From Gammaproteobacteria bacterium (GTDB taxonomy: Bacteria; Pseudomonadota; Gammaproteobacteria; Arenicellales; Poriferihabitantaceae): a DNA stretch of 40,479 bases. Of this stretch, positions 1-9,400 are shown one piece after another. Both the position numbers and the translations under genes were made by a program. The DNA lies in NCBI GenBank assembly GCA_028066695.1, contig JALCBG010000012.1:9524-50002 (forward strand), written 5' to 3'. The notes beneath the pieces were generated by a model. It saw nothing but the letters and a program-made list of their open reading frames with translations. It searched no databases and was not told the origin of the DNA. How positions within the stretch are numbered: position 1 is the first letter of the stretch; every line of letters begins with the position of its first letter.

Positions 1-1
1 G

Positions 2-49
2 GAGGAGTGGGACGAGGACTGGGAAGGGCTGGGCGAAGAGGACGAGTAG
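2..49 (+). CDS. C-terminal end of an unknown protein with an acidic tail (partial)
   Basis: The window opens inside a reading frame that ends at TAG (47-49). The visible residues are EEWDEDWEGLGEEDE, rich in Glu and Asp with two Trp. The rest of the gene lies to the left of the window, so the function cannot be told. The stop codon overlaps the left arm of a GC hairpin. The composition looks like a genuine acidic tail, but with only 15 codons visible the frame could be accidental. Confidence 0.35.
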   Translation, partial: EEWDEDWEGLGEEDE

Positions 50-69
50 CGCCGCCGAAAACGCGGCGC
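49..69. other. GC-rich stem-loop between the partial gene and tRNA-Asn
   Basis: The arms GCGCCGC (49-55) and GCGGCGC (63-69) are perfectly complementary around a 7-nt loop containing four A. No T-run follows on either strand, so it is not a standard intrinsic terminator. It could cap the 3' end of the plus-strand mRNA or of the tRNA-Asn precursor on the minus strand. Confidence 0.35.
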
Positions 70-101
70 GCATCTCCCCCATCCGTCGCCGCCGCGAAAA
101 T

Positions 102-177
102 TGGCTCCCCGGGACAGACTCGAACTGCCGACAGGGTGGTTAACAGCCACCTGCTCTACCAACTGAGCTACCGGGGA
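102..177 (-). tRNA. tRNA-Asn (anticodon GTT)
   Basis: Read on the minus strand this is a complete 76-nt cloverleaf. It has a TCCCCGG/CCGGGGA acceptor stem, a D arm GCTC...GAGC, an anticodon stem GGTGG/CCACC with loop CTGTTAA (anticodon GTT), a T arm with TTCGAGT, a discriminator G and an encoded CCA. A good sigma-70 promoter lies just upstream (187-215). The tRNA lies on the same strand as gatCAB, about 3 kb away; GatCAB can make Asn-tRNA in some bacteria, but nothing here shows which tRNA it serves. Confidence 0.97.
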
Positions 178-186
178 TCGCCCCGA

Positions 187-215
187 ATGCTACCCGCGGA
201 CGCGCCGCAAGTCAA
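187..215 (-). promoter_or_regulatory. Sigma-70 promoter of tRNA-Asn
   Basis: On the minus strand, TTGACT (210-215) and TAGCAT (187-192) are separated by exactly 17 bp. The expected transcription start is near position 180, 3 nt before the mature tRNA 5' end at 177. The region downstream of the -10 is GC-rich, as in stringently controlled stable-RNA promoters. Confidence 0.75.
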
Positions 216-241
216 GCGCCGCGCGCGCCGCCGGCGGCGGC

Positions 242-247
242 TACAAT
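242..247 (+). promoter_or_regulatory. Candidate -10 box of uvrB, very close to its start codon
   Basis: TACAAT lies only 10 nt upstream of the uvrB ATG (258), placing the expected start of transcription about 4 nt before the start codon. No clear -35 is visible 16-18 bp upstream, and no Shine-Dalgarno sequence precedes the ATG. If this box is used, the mRNA is nearly leaderless. Confidence 0.45.
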
Positions 248-257
248 CTCCCCCGGC

Positions 258-2282
258 ATGAAACCCGCCGACTACCACCTGCAGAGCGAGTTCACCCCGG
301 CCGGCGACCAGCCGGCGGCGATTCGCGCGCTGCTCGGCGGGCTGCGCGACGGCGAGGCCTTTCAGACGCTGCTCGGCGTCACCGGCTCCGGCAAGACTTT
401 CACCATGGCGAACATCATCGCCGACACCGGGCGGCCGGCGCTGATCCTCGCGCACAACAAAACCCTGGCCGCGCAGTTGTATTCGGAGATGCGCGATTTT
501 TTTCCGCGCAACGCGGTGGAGTATTTCGTCTCCTACTACGACTATTACCAGCCCGAGGCCTATGTGCCGAGTTCCGACACTTACATTGAGAAGGACGCGT
601 CAGTCAACGACCACATAGACCAGATGCGGCTGTCGGCGACCAAGGCGCTTTTGGAGCGGCGCGATGTGATCATAGTCGCCACGGTGTCGGCGATTTACGG
701 GCTGGGCGACCCGGATTCCTACCACCGCATGATCCTGCATTTAAAGCAGGGCGGGCGCATGGAGCAGCGCGAAATTTTGCAGCGGCTGGCCGAGATGCAG
801 TACACGCGCAACGACCTGGAACTGCGCCGCGCGACTTTCCGCGTGCGCGGCGATGTCATTGATGTCTACCCGGCCGAGTCCGAGCGTTTCGCGGTGCGCA
901 TTGAATTGTTCGGCGATGAAATAGAAAGCCTGGCGAAATTTGACCCGCTGAGCGGCGAGGTGGACGCGAAACTGAAGCGGGTCACGGTGTATCCGAAGAG
1001 CCACTATGTGACGCCGCCGGAAACCATCCGCGAAATTCTCGGCGAAATTCGCAACGAACTGCACGAGCGCCTCGGCGCATTGCGCGACGGCGGCAAACTG
1101 GTGGAGGCGCAGCGCCTTGAACAGCGCACGCATTACGACCTGGAAATGATGCGCGAACTCGGCTATTGCAGCGGCATTGAAAATTATTCGCGCTACCTGT
1201 CCGGGCGCGCGCCGGGGCAGCCGCCGCCGACGCTGATGGACTACCTGCCGAAAAACTCCCTGCTGTTCATAGACGAAAGCCACGCCACCATTCCGCAGGT
1301 CGGCGCGATGTACCGCGGCGACCGCTCGCGCAAGGAGAACCTGGTGGAATACGGCTTTCGCCTGCCGTCCGCGCTGGACAACCGCCCGCTGCGTTTTGAC
1401 GAGTTTGAAAACCTGCTGCCGCAGACGATTTTTGTTTCGGCGACGCCGGGCGCGTATGAGGAGGAGCGCGCCGCGCCGGTGGTGGAGCAGGTGGTGCGCC
1501 CGACCGGGCTGCTGGATCCGGAACTGGAAATGCGCCCGGTGGAATCACAGGTGGACGATTTGCTGTCGGAAATCAACCTGCGCGCCGAGCGCGGCGAGCG
1601 CGTGCTGGTGACCACGCTGACCAAGCGCATGGCCGAGGACCTGACCGAATACCTGCACGAGCACGGCGTGCGCGTCCGCTACCTGCATTCCGACATTGAC
1701 ACCGTGGAGCGCGTGGAAATCATCCGCGACCTGCGCAGCGCGGTGTTTGATGTCTTGGTCGGCATAAACTTGCTGCGCGAAGGCCTGGACATTCCGGAGG
1801 TCTCGCTGGTCGCGATTCTGGACGCCGACAAAGAGGGATTTTTGCGCTCGGCGCGCTCGCTGATTCAAACCATCGGCCGCGCCGCGCGCAACATCAACGG
1901 GCGCGTGATTTTATACGCCGACACCGTCACCGATTCCATCGCGCATGCGATGCGCGAGACCAAGCGGCGGCGCGACAAGCAGCGCGCGCACAACCGCCGC
2001 CACTCCATCCGCCCGAAGAGCATCGTCAAGCCGGTCAAGGACATCATTGAAGGCGTCACCGCGAACGACTCGGCCTGGGGGGAATTGCCGGAGGCGCTCA
2101 CTGTTTCCGAGAGCGACGGCGAATACACGCGCGCGACTCCGAAGGAACTGGGCAAACTCCTGCGGCAACTGGAAAAGGAAATGTATGCGCACGCCAAGAA
2201 CCTGGAATTTGAAGCGGCCGCGGCCGCGCGCGACCGCATCAAAAAAATTCGCGACGGGAGTTTTTTGCCGAAGGCCGGGTAG
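258..2282 (+). CDS. uvrB: Excinuclease ABC subunit B
   Basis: UvrB is the damage-verifying helicase-like subunit of nucleotide excision repair. It is loaded on DNA by UvrA and recruits UvrC for incision. The 674-residue product has normal family length. Visible landmarks are the Walker A motif GVTGSGKT at residues 40-47, the Tyr-rich beta-hairpin ([10 protein letters not shown], near residue 95) that clamps the strand, the DESH Walker B region, the helicase motifs with QTIGRAARN, and a C-terminal UVR coiled coil ([21 protein letters not shown]) that contacts UvrC. The ATG is preceded by a TACAAT box but no ribosome-binding site. The gene converges on maf with only 9 bp between stop codons and no recognisable terminator hairpin. 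Confidence 0.98.
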   Translation: MKPADYHLQSEFTPAGDQPAAIRALLGGLRDGEAFQTLLGVTGSGKTFTMANIIADTGRPALILAHNKTLAAQLYSEMRDFFPRNAVEYFVSYYDYYQPEAYVPSSDTYIEKDASVNDHIDQMRLSATKALLERRDVIIVATVSAIYGLGDPDSYHRMILHLKQGGRMEQREILQRLAEMQYTRNDLELRRATFRVRGDVIDVYPAESERFAVRIELFGDEIESLAKFDPLSGEVDAKLKRVTVYPKSHYVTPPETIREILGEIRNELHERLGALRDGGKLVEAQRLEQRTHYDLEMMRELGYCSGIENYSRYLSGRAPGQPPPTLMDYLPKNSLLFIDESHATIPQVGAMYRGDRSRKENLVEYGFRLPSALDNRPLRFDEFENLLPQTIFVSATPGAYEEERAAPVVEQVVRPTGLLDPELEMRPVESQVDDLLSEINLRAERGERVLVTTLTKRMAEDLTEYLHEHGVRVRYLHSDIDTVERVEIIRDLRSAVFDVLVGINLLREGLDIPEVSLVAILDADKEGFLRSARSLIQTIGRAARNINGRVILYADTVTDSIAHAMRETKRRRDKQRAHNRRHSIRPKSIVKPVKDIIEGVTANDSAWGELPEALTVSESDGEYTRATPKELGKLLRQLEKEMYAHAKNLEFEAAAAARDRIKKIRDGSFLPKAG

Positions 2283-2291
2283 CGAAACTTT

Positions 2292-2879
2292 TCAGACCAG
2301 TTGCACGCCGGCGCGCGCCAGCATTTCGGTCAGCCGAATCAGCGGCATGCCGAACAGCGTGTTCGGGTCGTCTCCGTGCAGGCGTTTCAGCAGCGCGATG
2401 CCGGGCCCCTCGGCTTTCAAACTGCCGCAGCAGTTGTAGGGTTTTTCCGCCGCGAGATACCGCTCAATTTCCTCGTCTGTAAACTCGCGAAACTCCACGG
2501 TAAACGGCTCCACCGCGCATTCGCATTTTCCACTCTCCGCGTCCAGCAGCGCGACGCCGGCATGCAGCGTCGCCGCGCCGCCGCGCATTTTTTGCAGTTG
2601 CCGCGCCGCGTCTTCGTGGTCGCGCGGTTTGCCGATGATTTCGCCGCGGTGTTCGGCGACCTGGTCGGAGCCGATGAGCAGCGCGCCGGGGTGGCGTGCG
2701 GCGACCGCTTCGGCTTTTTCGCGCGACAGGCGCGCGACCAAATCCGGCGCGCGCTCGCCGCGCCGCGCGGTTTCGTCTATGTCCGGCGCGTCCGCGGTGA
2801 AGCGCAGTTGCAAACTTTCCAGCATGCGCCGCCGCTCGGGCGAGGACGAGGCGAGCACGATTTTGCGGGCGGGCGGCAT
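2292..2879 (-). CDS. yceF: Maf-family nucleotide pyrophosphatase, YceF type
   Basis: Maf-fold enzymes hydrolyse non-canonical or modified nucleoside triphosphates; the YceF branch prefers 7-methyl-GTP. The 195-residue product begins with the family signature LASSSPERRRML, then has DIDET, the catalytic-region IGSDQV and the YceF-like C-terminal pattern CGSLKAEGPGI...DPNTLFGMPLI. Assignment to YceF rather than YhdE/Maf proper rests on this C-terminal similarity and is less certain than the family. The start is 22 bp downstream of tRNA-Arg on the same strand, so it is probably transcribed with the tRNA and gatCAB. A maf gene also lies near mreBCD in Pseudomonas, so its presence in this neighbourhood is expected. 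Confidence 0.9.
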   Translation of the reverse strand: MPPARKIVLASSSPERRRMLESLQLRFTADAPDIDETARRGERAPDLVARLSREKAEAVAARHPGALLIGSDQVAEHRGEIIGKPRDHEDAARQLQKMRGGAATLHAGVALLDAESGKCECAVEPFTVEFREFTDEEIERYLAAEKPYNCCGSLKAEGPGIALLKRLHGDDPNTLFGMPLIRLTEMLARAGVQLV

Positions 2880-2900
2880 GACAAAAGGAGGAGGGGAAAC

Positions 2901-2977
2901 TGGCGGGCCTGGAGGGACTCGAACCCCCGACCACCTGGTTCGAAGCCAGGTACTCTATCCGGCTGAGCTACAGGCCC
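2901..2977 (-). tRNA. tRNA-Arg (anticodon TCG)
   Basis: The minus strand folds into a full 77-nt tRNA with GGGCCTG/CAGGCCC acceptor, D arm GCTC...GAGT, anticodon stem CCTGG/CCAGG with loop CTTCGAA (anticodon TCG), a T arm with TTCGAGT, a discriminator G and encoded CCA. It lies in the 138-bp gap between gatB and maf, all on the same strand. Only a weak own promoter is visible (TTGCGG and TGCTAT about 19 bp apart), so it may be cut out of the longer operon transcript. Confidence 0.97.
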
Positions 2978-3017
2978 TCTGCGATAGCAACATCTTCGCG
3001 CAGTTTTACCGCAAAAC

Positions 3018-4478
3018 TCATTCGCTGTCCAGCGCGCGCCGCAGCATCTCATTGACCCGCGCCGGCTCGGCCTTGCCGCCGCTCGCCTGCATCACCCGCC
3101 CGACAAAAAATCCGAACACCTTTTGCTTGCCGGCGCGGTATTGCGCGGCCTGCTCCGGGTGCTCGGCGACCACGCGCGCGACCACATTTTCAATTTCGGA
3201 ATCGTCGGTGATCTGCCGCAGTCCGCGCGCATTGATGATTTCATCCACGCCGCCCTCGCCGCGCCACACCGCCTGAAAGACTTCCTTCGCGCTTTTGCCG
3301 GAGATGCTGCGATCGGCGATGCGCGCAAGAATTTCCGCGAGTTGCGCGCCGCCGAGCGGCGACTCTTCAATGCGCAGACCGTCGCGGTTCAGCGCCGCGC
3401 TCAGTTCGCCGAGCATCCAGTTCGCCGCGGTTTTTGCGTCGGCGCCGGCCGCGGTTGCGGTTTCAAAATAATCGGCGAAACCGCGGTCAAACGCGAGTTT
3501 GGCCGCGTCGCGCGCCGGCAGTTGAAAGTCGCGTTCAAAGCGCAACTTTCGCGCGCCGGGCAATTCCGGCAAATCGGCGCGCGCGGCTTCAATGAATTCC
3601 TCGTCCAGCACCAGCGGCGGCAGGTCCGGGTCGGGAAAATAGCGGTAGTCGTGCGCGTCCTCTTTGGAGCGCATCGGGCGGGTCTGGTCAAGGTCGGCGT
3701 CGTAGAGCCGCGTCTCCTGCGCGACCGCGCCGCCGCTTTCCAGAATTTCGGTTTGCCGGGCGATTTCATGCGCGATCGCCTTTTCCACGAAGCGAAACGA
3801 ATTGAGGTTTTTGATTTCGGCGCGCGTGCCGAGTTCGGACGCGCCGGCGCGGCGCAGCGACACATTCGCATCGCAACGAAACGAGCCTTCCTGCATGTTG
3901 CCGTCGGAAACGCCGAGGTATTTGACCAGCGCATGCAGCGCGCGCAAATACGCGGCCGCCTCGGCCGGCGAGCGCAAATCCGGCTCGGAAACGATTTCCA
4001 GAAGCGGCGTGCCGGCGCGGTTCAGATCAATGCCGCTCATGCCGTCAAAATCTTCGTGCAGCGATTTTCCGGCGTCTTCCTCAAGGTGCGCGCGGGTGAT
4101 GCCGATGCGCTTCACGCCGCCGCCATTGTTGTCGTCGTCTTCTTCGGCGATTTCCAAATGCCCGGCGCCGACCACCGGATGTTCATACTGGCTGATTTGG
4201 TAGCCCTTCGGCAGGTCCGGGTAAAAGTAGTGCTTGCGCGCGAACAGCGAGCGGCGGTTGATTTTTGCGCCGATGGCCAGCCCGAAGCGCACCGCGAGGC
4301 GCGCGGCCTCGCGGTTCATCACCGGCAGCGTGCCGGGCAGCGCGACGCTGAGCGCGCATGCCTGCGTGTTCGCGTCCGCGCCGTAGGCATTGGCCGCCGG
4401 CGCAAAAATTTTGCCGGCGGTTTGCAACTGCACATGCACCTCCAGCCCGATGACCGCTTCCCACTTCGCCGCGTTCAT
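3018..4478 (-). CDS. gatB: Asp-tRNA(Asn)/Glu-tRNA(Gln) amidotransferase subunit B
   Basis: GatB binds mischarged Asp-tRNA(Asn) or Glu-tRNA(Gln), phosphorylates the acyl group with ATP and receives ammonia tunnelled from GatA. The 486-residue product has normal length. The N-terminal IGLEVHVQL and the [17 protein letters not shown] block are classic GatB signatures, followed by the kinase-like core ([24 protein letters not shown]) and a C-terminal YqeY-like tail. Its ATG overlaps the gatA stop by 4 bp, so translation is coupled. The gene ends 40 bp before tRNA-Arg; an AGTTTT/AAAACT inverted repeat lies at its end but has no T-run. Confidence 0.98.
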   Translation of the reverse strand: MNAAKWEAVIGLEVHVQLQTAGKIFAPAANAYGADANTQACALSVALPGTLPVMNREAARLAVRFGLAIGAKINRRSLFARKHYFYPDLPKGYQISQYEHPVVGAGHLEIAEEDDDNNGGGVKRIGITRAHLEEDAGKSLHEDFDGMSGIDLNRAGTPLLEIVSEPDLRSPAEAAAYLRALHALVKYLGVSDGNMQEGSFRCDANVSLRRAGASELGTRAEIKNLNSFRFVEKAIAHEIARQTEILESGGAVAQETRLYDADLDQTRPMRSKEDAHDYRYFPDPDLPPLVLDEEFIEAARADLPELPGARKLRFERDFQLPARDAAKLAFDRGFADYFETATAAGADAKTAANWMLGELSAALNRDGLRIEESPLGGAQLAEILARIADRSISGKSAKEVFQAVWRGEGGVDEIINARGLRQITDDSEIENVVARVVAEHPEQAAQYRAGKQKVFGFFVGRVMQASGGKAEPARVNEMLRRALDSE

Positions 4479-5971
4479 GAAAAATTCTCCGGCGCGCGCA
4501 GATGCCAGTCGGTGGCGAGTTGGAATTGGTGCGCGGCGCGCAGCAGCGAGGCCTCGTCCAAATAGCGGCCGATCAACTGCAGCCCGACCGGCAGGCCGGC
4601 GCGGTCAAAGCCGGCCGGGATGGAAATGCCGGGAAGCCCGGCGAGGTTGACCGCGTTGGTGAAAATGTCGCTGTAATACATGGCCACCGGGTCGCCGAGT
4701 TTTTCGCCGAGCGCAAACGCGGTTTGCGGCGTGGTCGGTCCGGCGAGGATGTCGCATTTTTCAAACGCGCGCGCGAAATCCTCCGCGATTAAACGCCGCA
4801 GTTTTTGCGCCTTGATGTAATACGCGTCATAGTAGCCGGCGGCGAGCACGAACGCGCCGACCAGCAGGCGGCGCTTCACTTCCGCGCCGAAACCCTCGGC
4901 GCGGGTGCGCTCGTAGAAATCGTTCAGGTCGGCGTATTTTGCAGCGCGGTGTCCGTAGCGAATGCCGTCAAAGCGCGCAAGATTGGACGAGGCCTCGGCC
5001 GGCGCGAGCACATAGTAGCAGGGCACCGCGGCCGCGCTGTTCGGAAGTTCCACCTCGCAAATTTTTGCGCCCAACTTTTGCAGTTGCTCGGCCGCGGTCT
5101 GCGCCGCCGCCGCGACATCCTCTGCGACTCCGTCTCCGAAAAATTCCTTCGGCAGGCCGACGGTCATGCCGGACAGGGGGGGGGAGCCCCCCCCGCCCCC
5201 ACCCCCATTCAACAAGTTCGGATAGTCGGGCACTTCCTCGCGCAGCGAAGTCGCGTCGCGCGCGTCAAAACCGGAGATTTCGCGCAACAATAACGCCGCG
5301 TCCTCGGCGCTGCGCGCGATCACGCCGCCCTGGTCAAGCGACGAGGCGAAAGCGACCATGCCGTAGCGCGACACCCGGCCGTAACTCGGCTTGATGCCGG
5401 TCAGCGAGCAGAACGCGGCCGGCTGGCGAATGGAGCCGCCGGTGTCGCTGGCGGTCGCGGCCGCGGCGAGTCCGGCGGCGACCGCCGCGGCCGAGCCGCC
5501 CGAACTGCCGCCCGGCACGCGCGCCTCGTCCCACGGGTTGCGCGCCGCGCCGTAATAACTGGTCTCGGTGGAGGCGCCCATCGCGAATTCGTCCATGTTG
5601 CTTTTCGCCAGCGAAACCGCGCCGGCCGCGCCGAGTTTTTCAATGATGTGCGCGTCGTAGGGCGAGATGAAATTCTCCAGCATTTTTGAGCCGCAACTGG
5701 TCAGCACGCCGCGCGTGCAGAACAAATCCTTGTGCACCAGCGGAATGCCGGCGAGCGCGCCGGCGCCGCCACCATTTTGCCGCAGCGCGCGATCGGCGTC
5801 GCGCGCCTGCGCCAGCGCGCCTTCCGCGGTCACCGTTATCAGCGAATTCAGCCGCTCGGATTTTTCAATGCGCGCCAAAAAGTGGCGCGTCAATTCCTCG
5901 CAGGAATATTCGCCGGCGCGCAGCGCGGCGGCGTGCGCGGTGATGCTGCGGTGGTGCAGCGCGTCGGTCAT
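4475..5971 (-). CDS. gatA: Asp/Glu-tRNA amidotransferase subunit A
   Basis: GatA is the amidase-signature subunit that releases ammonia from Gln or Asn for GatB. The 498-residue protein carries the Lys of the triad in [10 protein letters not shown] and the paired serines in [10 protein letters not shown] and [11 protein letters not shown]. An oddity sits about 250 residues in: a run of eight glycines followed by SPP, encoded by a G9/C8-type homopolymer tract (5176-5206), in a loop just before the conserved GLPKEF. The frame stays open, so the protein is intact as read. The gene starts 11 bp after gatC and overlaps gatB, so the three form one gatCAB operon. Confidence 0.98.
   Translation of the reverse strand: MTDALHHRSITAHAAALRAGEYSCEELTRHFLARIEKSERLNSLITVTAEGALAQARDADRALRQNGGGAGALAGIPLVHKDLFCTRGVLTSCGSKMLENFISPYDAHIIEKLGAAGAVSLAKSNMDEFAMGASTETSYYGAARNPWDEARVPGGSSGGSAAAVAAGLAAAATASDTGGSIRQPAAFCSLTGIKPSYGRVSRYGMVAFASSLDQGGVIARSAEDAALLLREISGFDARDATSLREEVPDYPNLLNGGGGGGGSPPLSGMTVGLPKEFFGDGVAEDVAAAAQTAAEQLQKLGAKICEVELPNSAAAVPCYYVLAPAEASSNLARFDGIRYGHRAAKYADLNDFYERTRAEGFGAEVKRRLLVGAFVLAAGYYDAYYIKAQKLRRLIAEDFARAFEKCDILAGPTTPQTAFALGEKLGDPVAMYYSDIFTNAVNLAGLPGISIPAGFDRAGLPVGLQLIGRYLDEASLLRAAHQFQLATDWHLRAPENFS
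5176..5206. repeat. G9 / C8 / C5 / C5 homopolymer tracts inside gatA
   Basis: The plus strand reads nine G (5176-5184), AG, eight C (5187-5194), G, five C, A, five C. The G and C runs can pair as an 8-bp hairpin with a 2-nt loop. It encodes the polyglycine loop of GatA on the minus strand. Runs this long are prone to slippage, and a one-base change would shift the gatA frame. Confidence 0.85.
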
Positions 5972-5982
5972 ATTTAAATGAC

Positions 5983-6285
5983 TTACTCGCCGAGTTTCGG
6001 CACTTTCGGCGCGAGATACAGGCCGCGCCGCGCGGCCGGGGCGATGCGCTGAAATTGGTCGCGGCGCGCCTCGTCGGGCGGCTCGGCCGAGTCGGGGCGC
6101 AACCGCAATTCGGCCTCATGCGGATGCGACATGGGCGCGACGCCATCGGTGTCAAAGCGGTTCATTTCGCCGGCGAGTTCCAAAATGCGCGACAAATCGC
6201 GCGCCAATTCATCGCTTTGCGCCGGGTCGGTCTGAATGCGCGCGAGGCGGGCGATGTGGGCGATTTGCTCTCGGTCAATGCTCAT
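5983..6285 (-). CDS. gatC: Asp/Glu-tRNA amidotransferase subunit C
   Basis: GatC is the small belt-like subunit that wraps GatA and GatB. The ATG at 6285 gives a 100-residue protein beginning MSIDREQIAHIARLARI, the usual GatC start, and containing DGVAPMSHPHEAELRLRPD. An in-frame ATG 19 codons upstream would add a residue stretch absent from the family, so the shorter start is chosen. The leader is C/A-rich with no Shine-Dalgarno sequence. It is the first gene of gatCAB and is divergent from the giant secreted-protein gene. Confidence 0.95.
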   Translation of the reverse strand: MSIDREQIAHIARLARIQTDPAQSDELARDLSRILELAGEMNRFDTDGVAPMSHPHEAELRLRPDSAEPPDEARRDQFQRIAPAARRGLYLAPKVPKLGE

Positions 6286-6332
6286 CGGGGTTTTATTGGT
6301 GAATTCGTTGGGGCGGGGCGGCGAATTGCGCG

Positions 6333-6338
6333 AATATA
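6333..6338 (-). promoter_or_regulatory. Candidate -10 box for the gatCAB operon
   Basis: TATATT reads on the minus strand about 48 nt upstream of gatC. No good -35 is visible at the right distance. It lies beside the divergent plus-strand promoter of the giant gene (6351-6379), so the two units share about 135 bp of control region. Confidence 0.4.
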
Positions 6339-6350
6339 GCACCGCGCCGC

Positions 6351-6379
6351 TTGCATTTTCTCGCTGAATGCGGGATATT
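6351..6379 (+). promoter_or_regulatory. Sigma-70-like promoter of the giant secreted-protein gene
   Basis: TTGCAT (6351-6356) and GATATT (6374-6379) are 17 bp apart. Expected transcription start is near 6386, giving a leader of about 35 nt. A GGAG ribosome-binding sequence lies at 6411-6414, 6 nt before the ATG. This is one of the few genes in the window with an evident Shine-Dalgarno sequence. Confidence 0.6.
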
Positions 6380-6420
6380 CGCGCCTGAGCCTTTTCACTT
6401 CCCCGCTACCGGAGATTCCC

Positions 6421-9400
6421 ATGCCCGCCCATTCGCGTCCGTCCGTTTTCGCGCGACTTTTCCGCCGCGCCGCCGCGCGTTTTTTGTTCGCTGTTTTTCT
6501 GCTGGGGGCGGCTTCGCAGGGGCATGCGCAGTCGGCCGGAACTCCGACTTTGTCGGTGCATTCCATCAGCGGCTCGTCGGCGACGCTGGATTTTGACTGG
6601 TCGGCGGTGGATTTTTCCCAGCTGCAGTGGACTTTGAATGGAAACCCTCGCAGCGGCTCTGCGCTCGATAGATTTCATCGCATGACTGTGCAGTTGCAGG
6701 AAGTAGGCGGCGCTTCGTGGCAGGGCGAATCAAACTGGGTGCCGGTCGGCGTTACGGTCACGCAAAATCTCGTCGGCACTTTCTCGCGCGACAATTGGGA
6801 CCTGTGGTTCATTGGTGATGCAGGGTTCTCCACCGCCGTTACCAGCACGCGTTTTTCCGGCGCAGTAGCCGGAAAGACCTACAAAGCGCGCGTTCATCTG
6901 TGGGATGGCGACGGCGGCAGGAATTTCCGCAGCGCATGGGTGGAAAGCGCGCCGGTCGCTACCCAGACCAATCGCCCGCCGGGCAAGCCGCCGAGCCTCT
7001 CTGCGCGCGCCGTGGAAAGCGGCAAACTGGAAATCACTTGGGGCTTGGTGGACGCGCGCGGCGGGACGATTTCCAACTACAAATACCGCTGGTCAAATGA
7101 CAATGACGCGGCTTGGGAGAGCCCCGGCGGCGCGGCCGGCGCGGCTTTGACGCTCATCGGCTCGGAGCGGCGCGCGATTCTCAGCGGGCTGAGCAACGGC
7201 ACCGAATACACCCTGCAAATTCGCGCGACCACCGAGCACGGCGACGGCGCATGGTCGGACAGCGCGACCGGCACGCCGCTGAACTTGCCGGGCGCGCCAA
7301 CCAACCTGCAACTGGACGCGACCGTGCAGAAAGAGGCGCTGCAAGTGTCGTGGACGCCGCCGACCGGCAGCGCGCCGATTACCACCTACCGCTACCGCTG
7401 GTCCAATGACAACGATCCGGAATGGGACAGCGTGGGCGGCGCGAACGGAGTGTTCATTCCCAACAGCGGATCCGCGCGCAGCCACCTCATTTCCGGATTG
7501 CGAATGTTGGACATCAATCAGCGCGTTACATATACCGTGCAAGTCGCGGCGGGCAACAGCGCGGGCTTTGGTTCGTGGTCGGATTCCGTCACCGGCAAAA
7601 TCGCTTCCGTGCCGGGGATGGTGAGCAAGCCGAGCGTCGAGCAGACTGCGAATGCCGGGGAGTTGCGCGTCACTTGGGAGGCGCCGAGCGACAACGGCGG
7701 CGCGCCGATTACCGGCTACCGCTACCGCTGGTCAAATGACAGGCGTACCAACACTTATGAGAGCGCGGGCGGCCGCGAGGGCGTGGCGATTCCGAACAGC
7801 GCATCGCTGACTTCGTTCGTCATTCAAAACCTGCCGCGCGGCGAATATCAGGTGCAGATTGCCGCGGAAAATTTTGTGGGTGCCATTTTTGCAACCAGCT
7901 CTTCTAACCGATCGTCTTGGAGCCTTTCTTCCGACTCGGTGCGCGTACTGAGCGCGCCGGCCGCGCCGACCAATCTGGCGGCGACCGCCGGCGAAGGCGC
8001 GCTGACCATGACCTGGACTGCGCCGACCATAACCGGCGGCGGGGACATCACCTCCTACAAGGCGCGCTGGGGGCAAAGCGCGGATAATCCGATTTGGATC
8101 AATGAAAACGAGGCAGACGGAGAGGATGTCGGCGATGTGACCACTTTCACCATTGAAAACCTGCGCGTCGGGCAGGCCTACGATGTGCAAGTCGCGGCGG
8201 TCAATCAATATGGCGCCGGCGATTTCGCCGGCAAAGTTACCGCCACGCCGATCGCGCAGCCCGACGATGCCGACCTTCGCTCGCTCGCGCTGGTGGACGC
8301 CAGCGGCAATGCGGCCGCGCTCAGCCCGGCATTTGACCGCGCCACCACCGCCTACACCGCCGGCATTCCCAACACCGCGACCGGAGTCGCCTTTACCGCG
8401 GTGTATTTTGGCGCGGGTCTGGTCATAGACGGCGATTCCGGCAACGCGCCGGCGAGCGGCGCGCGCGGCAACTTCGTCTCTCTCGCGCTCGGCGAGAGCA
8501 AGGCGATCAATCTGGTGGTGTCGGCGCGCGACGGCAGCACCACCAAGACTTACACGGTGACGGTGACGCGCGCGGCTTCGGCGCCGAACAAGATGAGTCC
8601 GCCGACGCTGCTCACGCCGGATTCGCCGTCCATTTTGCGCATTGAATGGGGTTGGGACGGCAGCGGCGACAACGGCGCGCGGCACAACGCGTTCGCCATT
8701 CAATACCGCGTGAAAGGGACGACCAACTGGACCAACGACGCGCCCGGCAACGCCGCGGTGCGTTTTTGGGCGAAAACCGTGTCGCCGGCCGGAGCGGTGT
8801 TTCAGGCGCGCATGCGGGTGCGCAACAGCATCGGCTGGGGCGCATGGTCGGAGATCGCCGAGGGGCGCGCCTCGGGTCCGCCGGACGCGCCGAGCGCGAG
8901 CGCGCAGGCGCGCAACGGCGGATTGCTGGCGCAATGGACGCCGGCGGGTTTTACCGGCGGCATCGGCCTGGCGAGTTTTGATGTGCGCTGGCGGACTTCC
9001 AGCCCGGTCGGGAACTGGCAGCCGAGCGCGAACGGGGAGTCGGTCGCCGGCGCGGCAACGCGCGAATATGCGATTACCGGCTTGAGCGGCGGCACGCAAT
9101 ACGATGTGCAAGTGCGCGCGCGCAACAAGTTTTCAAGCAGCCAGATCAGCGCGTGGAGCGCCTCGGCGCAGGCGACGCCGACCAGCGCCACGCTGACCAT
9201 CACGCCGCTGGCCGCGACCAAAACATACGGCGCGGCCGATCCGGCCTTGGATTACAACGTGACCGGACTGGCGGACGGCGAGGGTAAATCCGATGTGTTT
9301 TCCGCCGCGCCGTTTGAACGCGCCGCCGGCGAGAATGTGGGCGAATACGCGTTTCGGCTGAAAGATCCGCTGCCGTTCGCGACCACCGGGAATCCGGCCG

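Noticed and set aside
3003-3019. AGTTTT/AAAACT inverted repeat as the gatB terminator
   Set aside because: No T-run follows on the minus strand, and the sequence leads straight into tRNA-Arg, so read-through is more likely.
4475-5971. gatA as a pseudogene because of the homopolymer tract
   Set aside because: As written the frame is open from ATG to stop with the catalytic Lys and Ser residues intact.
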